From Gigantopelta aegis (taxonomy: Eukaryota; Mollusca; Gastropoda; Neomphalida; Peltospiridae): 64,000 bases of DNA. Position numbers and translations under genes: made by a program. The notes below the pieces were generated by a model. That model saw only the letters and a program-made list of their open reading frames with translations. It was not told the origin of the DNA and did no database searches. Below, piece after piece: positions 46,961 through 58,779 of this stretch (position 1 is the first letter of the stretch; every line of letters begins with the position of its first letter). The stretch covers positions 1-64,000 of the forward strand of contig NW_024533062.1 of the NCBI RefSeq assembly GCF_016097555.1, given 5' to 3'.

Positions 46961-49400
46961 AAATTCTTCATTAACATCTGCAGTTGTTGTCTCTTTATCT
47001 CATATTCCAATCTATTTGTCTTAGACTCATAAAACAGGGACAAAAAGGGTGTTCATTGTTTTGAAAGACTTTCATTATCATATGCTGTTTATTACCTCTG
47101 TGATTAATGTTAGAACTCTTTCACAGCACATTTTTAAAATGAGGTTTTAATGACCAGGACGTGATAAGGAAGACCCTTAGAAATTATAGATATCAGATTG
47201 TAGCTAAGACTATGAATTAGTAATTTGAAAAACTTATTTAATCAATTGTGAAGATGACTATAAAGCATGAAGTTCACATAATGTATAGTTTGCATGTTGA
47301 ATAATTTGCAGAATCCTAATAGTCATGATGTCTTGAATGATTGGAGCTTGTTAGTGGATGGTGCAAATACATCTACTTCTACCAGTTTTTGTATAGGTCC
47401 AATGTTTCTTGGGACTACAGTTCTTGAGTATGTGGAATGATAGAAGTAACAAATCTAAAATTTTCTTGATAAAGCACTTGCTGCCAAATTTATTAACCAG
47501 GTGCATGCTCTGAGGAGTACAGATACGTGCAAGGATATGGTAACAAAATAGGTATGTAAAAAAATGCATTATTACATGTTTCTATCCAGATCTTAAACAA
47601 CTAAGAGATTGTTGCATGTTGCTGCAATTAAAGCCAAACATAATTTCATTTCTCATATGGTCGCTGCTACTGCAATAGACACCAGTTCTTTAACAGTAAT
47701 GCTGCCATTGGGCCATCAAGGGGCCACTGAAGAGGGAAATTACATTAGTAGTCAAAAAGCTCTAAAACCATAGTTCACCAGATTTATATGAATAGACATG
47801 GAATACAGAAGGGAATTGCCATTGAAGTCTATTAGGAAACAGAACCATCATTAGGTTGCCTTCATCCTGCATTCAACATATAGAGTGATTAGATCCACTA
47901 GTTGCCTTAACAGGCTTAATAGTTGCTCTAGAGAACATATACCCTGGTTTAATGATTTTTGCAGTATCAGACAAGTCTCCTGGAATGATTGAGAGTATTT
48001 GTTCTATGCAATTTTATGATGGACCACTCTCAAATAAGTCACACAACCACTCTAATATTTTAGTGGTAGTCCGTATTCAAAAGATTGAATCTCAATGAGG
48101 ACGCAAATGATCAGAAGTTGCTGTACTTTTGAGTTTGTCTGGAAATGAAGATGATCAGGGGTGGTATAGCAGTAAATAGACATACAACACATTCTTTTGT
48201 ACCATTACTCCCCAATAACAGAAGGTAGTCCAATTGATATCATATCCCTACACATTGTAGTACCAATGTGATTGTGTCCACCTGACTTAATATCTTAAAC
48301 TTGACCTATACTTGGAATTGACCTCCTCTAGAAGTAATGCATGATTAAAATCTTAACAATGATTAAATGTACATTTGCTAAAGCAACCAAATCTAAAAAA
48401 AATCTATCTCACACCATGCTGAACCTTGACTTTGACCACAGTAAACTTGTTATATATGAAAGTTTTAAAGCAAAATATAAATACTACATGTAAAAATTAG
48501 TAGACAATAAAACTTTGCATGTTCTTTTTTTGTCTTAATGATTGCCTGGAAATATTTAGAGTAAAGATGGTTTATGATTGTGCTAAGGTTCATTATTAGG
48601 TCATGTATAGGTCAGGTGAAATCTTTACCTTTCATTTAATTCTATTTTGTAATTTAGGCCCAGAAGAAGATGTGCAGCAAAGCGCAAAATGTGTTCTAAT
48701 TATAGCTAATAGACATTGATTTAAGGCAATAAATTGACATTCATGCAAAATTCAATAATTAAGTGAAGACTCACTACACAGGAAATAAAATATACCAGTT
48801 CCTTTATCTTCATGAACTGGCCTGAATGAGCCTTTTCAACTGTAATAGAGAAAGAATGAGTCCAACTGATACCAATGCAGAGAGAGGTGGCAATGACACA
48901 AGACTAGATTCTCTAAAAATAGGAAAAGACAAAGAACACTGGTGTGAGTAAGCTATAAAGGTGAATGACACATTCCAGTGTGCCTGCCAGTCATTACTAT
49001 CTATATCTCCTCTAAATTTATCTCCTGACTAATGATGTTTTAGATGACATAACATCAAAGCTAAAAGTGATTCAAACCTCTCCTTCACACAGAGTAATCC
49101 TTACCAGATGCATTAATAAATGTTTGCCTGAGACAGTAGACTGTACACTTCATTACTTACAAATGTATGGAAAAATGAAAGTTGTGTTTATATTGTGCTA
49201 CAGTGAAGAGATAATTGGGTTGAAGTTTACTTGCATCAAGAAGAATCATTTTCAATAGCAGATTATCATTTGCATTAAATAGAAGATATGGTAATGAAGG
49301 TGGTTTATTAGGTCATGTACAGGTCAGACAAAGTGTTACCTTTCAATTTAATTCTATAATATTTCTAATTTAAAAATTAGTTTAGAAGAAGGATATGCTC

Positions 49401-50711
49401 CCTCCTTAATAAAAAAAGTAATTCCTATTATGGAATTCTGTATAGAAATGTCATATTTTCATCAAGTTTTATATGTGTTTCTTTTACAAGGAAACTTAGA
49501 GATTTCTTATGATTGGAAATATTTGTACACAGCATAATTCCATATAATGGAAACTTATGATGAAATTTGAAGATTCAATAGTATTTCTATAACTTTATAT
49601 TTCATGTATACAAAAAGTAAATTTATTGGATTTATCAACTTTCAAAGATTTCAATTACTGAAATAAAAAGTGAACATTATAGAATACAATAATAATAGGT
49701 AAATAAATATGATCATGGTTTTGTGATAAGTGATATATAAATATAAACCTGAAGGTAACTGTATCAATGATAACAAGTCTCACTTTAGTTCATTTAATTC
49801 ATACTCATAAAAATGATGTCACCTCACTCCTCCAAGGCAACAGTCTGACTCTAATAATTTTTTGAAGCTTTTCCATTGTCTAGCTCAGTTTCATTATCTT
49901 CTGAACTAATCAGTTCTGGGACAAGATACAAGAGCTAGTTGCTTTTATCATATGGAGTTATAGAGTTTATTCTTTTAAGAGCACTCTTATGCTATGATGG
50001 CTTCTGATGATGTGATAATGACCGTAACAATAATAACATGAGCAAACTATTACCTGTAACAATCTAATCTCTTTCCTTCTTTTATGGTGTAAGTATCTGT
50101 GTTGCTCAATTTATATCAAACTGCAGACTAGTGAAGTACACTTGAGCAGCTACTATTTACAATAAGTCATTAATCAGAGAAATACTACTTTTAAGAACTC
50201 ACTCAAAATTGCTGCTGTCAAAGGCTTCGGTAGTAATCCTTTTACCTCTATGATCTTTTTTAGTGTTGTCTGATTGCGTTTACACTTTAGTAATTTGCTA
50301 TAAATTAACAAAATCTATAACATTAACTTTACAGATAATATTTACAATTTAATGTCTCACAGATTATTATCATCAAAATCATCACACCCTTCAATAGACT
50401 TGTACACTTTAACAACAGTATTCCAAAATTGATGTATCAAGTATAAATGAAACAACTAACCCTAAGTTCTGTTGTAGGATTGACAATTTAAAAAAAATGT
50501 TTATTAGGATCAGAATCTCTTTCTTGATGTCTTTTAATTTCCTGTAAAGATTCTTCCATCTATCTTCTTAATTGTTTCACAATTGTATTCTAACTCTTTC
50601 AATAATTTTGTCGAAAGCTCTATATAAGTATTATATATAGTTATTTCTAACTTATTGAACATGAAGTATGAACTTAAGTTATGCTTCTTAATTAATTCTA
50701 TGAACAAACTA

Positions 50712-50748
<37 letters not shown>

Positions 50749-52489
50749 TGTAGCAAGGAAAATAACTAATCAGATTATATTATGAAAGTCGTTAATTAAA
50801 TATATATATTCCTAAGTAATTATGTAAAAATATCAGGTGAGATGAATAGGCTTTTAAATACATTTTATTTATACTTAGCAACATACTACTTGTTATTAAA
50901 TCATCATTTTCAGTCCTGGTACTAGTTTGACAGCCATAACTAGGAGCTTCAGACGGGCAGTCTGGTTGAAAGCTGATCGAATTGTATTTAATGCTTATGC
51001 TTAATTGTAGATGTTCCACTTCGATCTATGATTCATCAAAATTTTAGATTTGATCGCTACTTGAGTCCTTTCTTCACAATTGACTTCTTTTAACCATCAA
51101 GATAGTGATTCCTGAAGACGCTTTCATCATCAGTAAATAAATGACTACTACTTTACCTCCCAGGAGATGATGGGATTACTGTCACTTTTGTAACCATAGA
51201 ATGTTTTGTTTTTGACACAGAAGCAAAGCTATAGAGTCTGAGAACAAGGAAAAACTCTAACACTCAGCCCGCCATAAAAAAACCCACAAAATTTTATTGA
51301 GGACGTGATTATGTATATAGGTGATAGTGACTTTTGTCTTACTCGATCACACTTTTCTGTGGACATTGTAAGTTTTAAAATAGAACTTCACTCTAATATC
51401 ACTTATTTTCGTTTTTTTGTTTGAGTCTCATTACAAAGTGTCCGAGAAAGTTGTCCCTGCCAAAAATTTATTAATTGATTAAATTCCTCAGAACTATTTT
51501 TCTAAATACATTTGCAACTTATGACTATGTGAAGTCAATGTCTTAATAGTTAACTTGGAAGTCAGTTAAATTTCAGAATTTGTGCAATAAATGCTCACGA
51601 TTATGTAATAGTACTTTATATTGTCACTCAATTGTATTTCCAGACGCAAACTGTATGAGAAACTTGTGCATTTTTCTATGGAATTTTGTTCAGAAATCTG
51701 ATGTTTCCTGATGAAAAGAACTTGCCAAAATTTCAAAATTGAAAATATGGAAATTGAAATGGAATTTTGTATTTCCACAAAGATTTTTCTCATGGAAATG
51801 TTTAGGGAATATATAATTTCCATGGTGTCACAGAGAGCAGAGGGCAAAACTAGTTCTAACTATAGCTAATAGAAATCATTTAAGGCTATAAATGACATGT
51901 ATTACAACATTCAATAGTTAAGTTAAGAGATTTGTATTGAAGTAATAAATACTAAATACACAAGTCATTGTACTTATAGCAAAGTAGTTGCCATACCATG
52001 ACCACATTGACCCAAAATATTGCATTGCCTGACCTGCTTTATTATTCTGACCCTGTGTAAAACTGTTACTGATTATGATTCAGCTGTGATGTAAGGTCTT
52101 AAGTATAATACTAGTTCAAATCGATGTGTTTCGTTTTCTACTGGGACTGTAGACACAGCATATTATTTATGCCAAGACACCTTGCCTGAATGAATTTCTC
52201 AAAACACATGACATTTTGTTTTAGTCTTCATTGTTATGTCTACAGTAGACTGACTCATCCTTCTTTACAATATTACCTGACATGCCTACTTTTAGCTTTT
52301 CAATGTTTCTAAAAAGATCTTATTCTAAAAAAGGTGGAATTTATAAAATTAGATTTTCTAGTGTTCAAATCAAAACAAATACAAAATCAGTGACAACAAA
52401 GAAGATAAAGTAAATTATATGAATGATGTAAATGTATAGAAAATGTGAAGTTAGTAAAAAATGATAATGCTGGTTATTGTGACAGTGTG
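49401..52489. other. Intergenic, no supported gene
   Basis: AT-rich DNA. Open frames at 50,792-51,019 and 51,566-51,847 (minus) show no recognisable domain or splice context. The stretch from about 51,850 to 52,489 is duplicated downstream flank of the beta-helix/polytopic genes (compare 24.06-24.75 kb). A long (TA)n run lies at about 50,716-50,742. Confidence 0.45.
50716..50742. repeat. (TA)n microsatellite
   Basis: An alternating TA run of more than 20 bases. Confidence 0.8.
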
Positions 52490-55400
52490 TTAAGATGGTT
52501 CATTAATCTCAAAGTCAAAAAAAATTAACGGTTCTCTTCTGTTAATGACATGAGCAGGAGAATGCATTTCTTCACCTTCTGATGATTGTGACTCCTCTTG
52601 ATTAAGTACTTGATATTTGTTAGAAAAATGAGGAAACTTACAACCCCACCTCTTATCAATTAAGATATGGATATGAGTAAGGATTGTACCTACAAACACA
52701 ACTAGTGACATACTTACTGACACTGTATAGACAGTTGAAAATATTGACAGCTGTAAATGATCAGATAAAGCATTAATAAGACTCAGTGATCCTAAGTTAA
52801 CTAAATGAAATTGGTCCAGTATTGTTAATTTGTTTTCTCTGTACACACCATTACCAACTATTAGTAGAATTCCTACAATTATCACTATGACATAATTGTT
52901 TAGTTTCACCTTTTCACCTGTAGTAAAAGAGAAAACAGTGATTAAAATAACACGAGCTATTAGAAGAAGTCCTGCCCAGTATCGGTATTGATCTTTTAAA
53001 GGACCAACATAAGCATCAATAAATGGTTTAAGTTTGATTACTGGATCTCTGGAACTCCGACAACACTTACTGCTGTAACGTTGTAACCATTGACTTGAAA
53101 ATATTAATCCTGTGTATATTATTCCAATAAAGAGAAACAATAGTGACACACAAAAAAGTGGTATATGTTTGCCAGTAAGGTAGTCAATGTTACCATCAAC
53201 ACTCCAGACATTCCATTCCTTTTTGTCACATTTGAGTTTACTCATCATCAAAATTTTAGTTATGTGTTAAGTGCCTTAGTATAAGACATAAGAATAATTG
53301 TAGCTAAAGTAGGTACTGCATTATTTCCACAGAATCTAGATAACCTTCCAGAGTAGCGACATCCAATGATGATACCTCCAACTAGTAGCCAAAGGTAAAG
53401 TGGAAATGCAAATTGTAGCCATGTTTTCCAGTATCCATTAAATCCATTAAAAAAACATGTTGAAATTCCAAGATCAAGATTCATCCAAGCTATATACTGT
53501 GTTAGTACAGGTATGCTACCTGTAAGTAACAGCACAGCATTATCCAGTTTTACAATGTTAGCATAAAATAGTAGTCCATTAATAGTCCCTGATGAGACTG
53601 TCATATTTAGTTTTAAAAGTAAGATTGTCAATAAAATACCAGCTAAAGCAAATGGTACTAGGAAGAACAAACTAGTATTGTTACATTTTGAACATTCATT
53701 AGATCCTATCACTACACTAAGTCCTGTTTTACATTGTCCACAAAGATATCCTGACCTGTTGTGAGTGCATTGAAGGTCAGTGTTATTAAGATTTAAAGAA
53801 ATGAGAGAAGTGTTACAATAATCAAAATGGACAGTTAGTATGTGCAATAATGCAATTATACTTGTTATTATATGATAACCAGTTATTTCCAGATCTTTTA
53901 ATAGGGTATGGCATCCAAGATACATTACATTGTGGTTTAACAGCATTGATGATGTCATCACATACACATATTCCTAATAATTTGTCTAATACAAGACCAA
54001 GAGGGCAAGGTAGTAATCTAATGTTGATAGTCAGTATTGATCCATTCAACTGAAGTGATCCACTAGTTTGAATTGTAATTTTTCCTTCAGTAGTAGTAGT
54101 ATTGGCTTTTACTTGATATGCAAAGTTTTTACAATGAGTATCAGTTGTTTGATCAGCCTCATCTAGTTTAAGATTAACACTTGTACCCTTTGTTACTATT
54201 GATCCAGGACTTTATACCTCCACACATCCCAACTGTTACAAGAGAGAGTGTTATAGCCTGGCCAGGATAGACTTCCTTGTAAAGTACTCTTTGATTACAG
54301 TCTATATAAGAATTATTAATACAAATGCAAGCACCTAATGGAGCTGATGATATTGATGATGACGACAGGTTTTTGACAAACAAGTACTACTTTGTAAATT
54401 ATGATAATTGCATTCAACAACATCATTAAAATATGGTAGATTAACTTCATCATAGTAATATCCACCATAGATATCATTTCCAGCAATTTGGGCATAATTA
54501 TCTGAGAATATTGGAAAAAAAATTATGGAAAGTGCAAACAGTTAGATAAAATAATAATCTCTCAATGTAAGTTGCTACTAGATTTGCAGTAGAATAAAAG
54601 GCACCACCATACTGTGTAGCTGTGTTATTAATAAGGTAAACAGGAACACCAGAATATAAAACAGAGTTTCTTTTAGCATATATACCACCACCATTACCAG
54701 GTGATTTGTTGTTAGCTATGATACTTGATTTAAACCGTAATGTAGACTTGACATCCTTCTACCCAAAGACCTGTCATGTTATTATTAATTACATGAATAT
54801 TTGAGAGTGTTACTAATTCATCGCCACCAAAACAAATCAATTGTAAAGCTCCTTTCATATTTTGACTTGCCAATGGTTGTAAATCATTTATGCTAATTGT
54901 TTTTGTGATATAAACATCTGTCATTGTTAAAATAACTATACCATTAATACTCAGTGCAACTTCAGTATTACTATCAAATTTAGTATTATGTATATATAGA
55001 GATTGCCATCAATAAAGGAGTAATAACTAATTATGTATATGAATGCTCCTCCAACTAATCCTCCAGCCCCAAAGTTAAAAGAAAATATTGAATTATTAAT
55101 AGTAGCTTTTAATAAGCCTTCTCCTTGTAGAGAAAGATGTAAACCGTTTTGGTAGTTTTTTATGAAAGTTGTATTTTCTATATTAGAGTAATCCGAGATC
55201 CACTTTGTACAAAAAACGATGCTCCTCCACTGCCTGCTGCCCCAGTACATTTGTTATACAAAAATCTTACTCTACTGATTAAAATGTCTGAGGGACCTTG
55301 AACTGCTATGTCTACAGCCAGACCTCCACTACCTTTGTTTCCTTTGTTATTTTGAAATATGGTGTTTTCTATAATGAGAGTATGACTTCCTCTAAACATG

Positions 55401-56123
55401 ATTGTACACATTAGCTCCACCAACTGTATTACCAGTATTTGAATAAACAAGACAACCAATTATTTTGACTGCTACATTTATACTTGATGAGGTACTGGTA
55501 TCATTAGTTTGAATAGAAAGTCCATTGGAATAATTATAACAACATCCAAATGTGAAGTTAGAGTAACTGATACTGACAACTTTAACTAAATTCAAGATTA
55601 CATTAGCTCCATTATGACTGAAAGAACAACTGTCTATAGTAACAGTAGTAGTATTGTAAATCCTTAAACCAAATTTACTGCTATTTTGTACAGACAAATT
55701 AGTAAAATAAGTTTCTGAAACTGTAGTAATGAAAATACCCCCATTGCAATTTGCAAAGGTTAGGCCTCTAATTTGTATGACAGTAGTAGAAGACACATTA
55801 ATAGCAAGTGTTGTGTTATAAGTACATTTAATAACAACACTTGATTGCATAACTGACCAATGAAAACCTTGTACCCACTGACCTTCTCCAAACAATCCCA
55901 CATAATGAAGACCTTTTATCTGAAGAACTTCATATTCATTTAAAACATGTTCCCCATTCAAAAAAAGTAGAGCTACATTGGAAGGTAAGGTGATGTTGTT
56001 GATATAGTAAGAGAGGGTATGACACTCTTGATCAGTAGGACACCTTTGATTACCATTTGTTGGTATGACATAGTAGGTTGCACCAGTCACTTGACCAAGT
56101 AACATTGACATGAACAGTACATT
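52490..56123 (-). CDS. Beta-helix ectodomain / polytopic membrane protein, copy B (most complete)
   Basis: The exon begins after a TTATAG acceptor at 56,123. A separate upstream exon should supply the signal peptide, but I do not see it. Order: YYVIPTNGNQRCPTDQECH, then a beta-helix-type ectodomain of about 650 residues rich in Asn glycosylation sites and GG-N repeats (NCNGGIFIT, GSGGAS, NKSPGNGGGIYAK-like). A Cys-rich stalk follows (CTHNRSGYLCGQCKTG, then CSKCNNTSL). Membrane helices begin with LVPFALAGILLTILLL, then GTINGLLFYANIV, WMNLDLGISTCFF and WKTWLQFAFPLYLWLL. A second polytopic half (52,490-53,251) has CRSSRDPVIKLKPFIDAYVG, PLKDQYRYWAGLLLIARV and tail FPHFSNKYQVLNQE...INEPS. One base is missing at 53,250-53,265 between the halves. 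Copy A is open there, so the gene may be intact. The ectodomain has further single-base shifts. Likely a large surface receptor or adhesion-type protein. Its function is not known to me. Confidence 0.8.
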
Positions 56124-57205
56124 CTATAATAGTTAATATAAATATTTTAGTTAAACATCATGCACAAAATATACTTCTATGATTTAGTCTATGACACAGT
56201 GCCATTCTATATATTGGTACTTATATATCTATGCATTATTGCTTCAATATCTATTGAGGTAACCCTACCAATTTTATTATGAAAAAGTAGTTTATCATCA
56301 TATCAGTAATCAAGATCTTCAGTACAGTGCTGGAAATAGAGAGAAAAAATCCTGGCAACCTACTGTTATCAGCAAGTTACATTTAAGACAAAGTATTTAT
56401 AGCTTGCAAGCATAAATAAACAACTATGGAATTTTAAATGAATATATAGATTTATGCATGTGTTCATAATTTTAATTTGAATTTGTCTTACCACAGTGGA
56501 GTACTATGAGTAGAACCATATATATTTACTTATATATATATATATATATATATACATGTGAACACATTATATATCACTTAATGAATTTAATCCAATATAT
56601 TAATATCAAGGATTTTGAACAAATCACTTAATAATTAATTTGAGGACATTATACATTCCATAGTTACAATATTTGTACCTTATTTTAAACAAACTCACAG
56701 GTGAACAGTATACAGATCTATACTATATAATATATACAATCCTTCTCTCTATTCCCAGCACTTTAAAAGAAAATTATTTATTATGCATTATAATGCTGGT
56801 ATAAAAGTGCCAATTAAAGGAGTACTAGCATGTGATATAAAGTTTTAATTTTATAATAGAGTAATTTCCAGCATGAAAAAATTGTGCACTGTGTTTTTGT
56901 TTCCAGGTAGTAAACAAGGTTAGTTCTATTGACCAGACAAAATACCTTCAAGACAAGCTATGCTTTAGTATCCAAACCCAGATAGTTGATTTTTTTCTTA
57001 GAAGCAATCAATCAATGAACAATGGATATTTGCAAACAGTACTCACTGATTCATAATGATACAATTGATAACAATAAATTACAGAAAACACTTAATTTTA
57101 TGGCTGAACAATAACCTTAAACACAGATTAGATGTTTAATATATATATATATATTAGTATATATATATATTATAATATCAATATTTATTTGTACTCTACA
57201 TTTAA
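56124..57205. other. Upstream region of gene B, no supported exon
   Basis: AT-rich DNA with TA microsatellites at about 56,530-56,556 and 57,140-57,170. It should contain the signal-peptide exon of gene B, but none is evident. It parallels 28,391-28,754 upstream of gene A. Confidence 0.4.
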
Positions 57206-57350
57206 TAGTGGATTACTATGGAATGTGGATTACTTGGAATGTAAATTGCTAATACTATTATAATTTGTTGTTATGTGATAGTACAACATGTGAACAAATT
57301 ATACAATGAGTAATTTACATGAATAGTACATTCCATAGTCATCTACCTGT
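57206..57350. mobile_element. MITE with terminal inverted repeats (gene B copy)
   Basis: Starts AGTGGATTACTATGGAAT and ends ATTCCATAGTCATCTACCTG. The inner pair ATAATTTGTTG / GAACAAATTAT is kept. It is homologous to 28,755-28,889 and sits about 1.1 kb upstream of gene B's first visible exon. Confidence 0.65.
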
Positions 57351-58779
57351 GTGAAGTACAAATTGATTGTTAAATAGTATGTTAGTGTTTACACTGAGTT
57401 AGTTATACAGTCAATGAGTTTGGTCTTTTTATAATAATGTAGTATACCATATACAATATAGTGGATAATTTATCCTCCAATATTATAGCCAAGGATGTGA
57501 TAGTAGAGGGAAGTTGTTCACCTAAATCTATTTAAGGTCAATTCATCAATGTTATCTCTCTCCTCCTAAGTACCTACTATACTGTAGTAATCCACTGATC
57601 TATGCTACGTCTACTGATAACTATAAAAAATTCTACATACATCTTGATTCCTGACAATATAAAGTGTACTATCATGATAAATATTTGATATTGCCATATC
57701 TTTTGAACCACAACAAAAAATGATGAGGCATTAATATTTTATGGCTATTTTTAAGTAAGTGTCTCTTTTTGGGTTTTGTTAAGTAGTACAGCTGTTTATG
57801 TTAATAATATTCACAGCTGGTACTTGGGCAATGAAATGTACTAAAGTGCTTAACTTCGCTGCGGTCTTTAAAAAAAAAAAAAAAGAAAAGAAAAGCTGTG
57901 CACTTTTAGCACAAGTCTATGGACACTTTGCATTTCTAATTGAAAAAAGGTCCAATACTTTCAAACTTCTTAGTAAAAGTTAGTGATTCTCCAATGACAG
58001 CTATGGTGCTAGTATTTTAGTTCCCGCTTAATGTATCGACAAAGACAACTGCCAAAAGTTAGTAAAACTGTCATAACTTTCCAAAGAAGTATTTTGCAAA
58101 ATTTCTCATTTTTAAAAGTTGGGAAAATGTCATAAGCTGTATGCAGGAGGTTTTTATTGAATTCTCGAGTCTTCACTGAAAGCTGTACTATTTTTCAAAT
58201 GTTTTTCAAACTTTTAAAGTTTTTTGTTTATTTGACGCTCCTTTTGGCAGTATCCTTAAGAAGTGCAGTTGTTTTGCTACCCTCCACTATAGTTTGGTGG
58301 CTACCAGTGCCGTATTTGCCGAGTTAAAGCAGTTCAAAGCCATTTGCACAGGTAACAGCGCAGGCACACACTGACAGACTACAGTAACCCTTGCTATGCG
58401 CCCACGCACAGCTAGGTTAATAATTGCATACCAGCTCATGACTTGATTCATCAAAGAATTGATTCATCTGGGGAATGTAAACTACATTTCCATCTGGTAG
58501 CTCTGGGAATCTGGTATATCTAGCAACTTAGTATAAGAGGATACATTATCCACAATGCTTAGCCTGCTTACTTGAGAGATCTGGCATTATCTGGCACAAG
58601 TGTCTTAGCAATAAAAAAGCCAACTAGACCATGCTGTATTAGCTTGGCAGAAATGATAATCAATATAATCAATTTTCAACAAAAATAGTAACTACAGTTA
58701 AGAATAAAGTGCAATTAAGATCAGTGGACTGTGTTGCTAGTTATTCCTAAAGTCATTGTGATGTATATCTGGTAGGCTG
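57351..58779. other. Intergenic, no supported gene
   Basis: The part 57,351-57,830 is a diverged copy of 28,890-29,416 (upstream flank of gene A), ending at TTCACAGCTGGTACT. After that the two flanks differ. A 61-codon open frame at 57,798 is built around a poly-Lys run from poly(A) and is not supported as a gene. Confidence 0.5.

Larger units (their letters stand above)
45300..49400. repeat. Segmental duplication X, copy 1, with minus-strand coding-like remnants
   Basis: Parts of this stretch match 58,780-61,450 in the same order. Examples are GGTATCTCAAAAGAGGGG (45,538 and 58,929), GTTGGAA..AAATTTAGATATCAGA-type sequence (47,190 and 59,415), CATACAACACATTC (48,182 and 60,319) and CTAAACCTAGTTTAC-like 3' sequence. 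On the minus strand, short protein-like pieces are shared (EQILSIIPGDLSDTAKIIKP here; SNHSIC in both). The frame is broken everywhere, and I cannot name the gene. The first copy has a retroelement inserted near 46-47 kb. Confidence 0.5.

Noticed and set aside
52490..56123. Bacterial polymorphic outer membrane protein or autotransporter
   Set aside because: The repeated beta-helix motifs resemble such proteins. However, the gene has introns, many eukaryotic N-glycosylation sites and a polytopic helical membrane domain, not an outer-membrane barrel.
57798..57983. 61-codon open frame with a Lys run
   Set aside because: It is built around a poly(A) stretch, with no domain, homologous copy or splice context.
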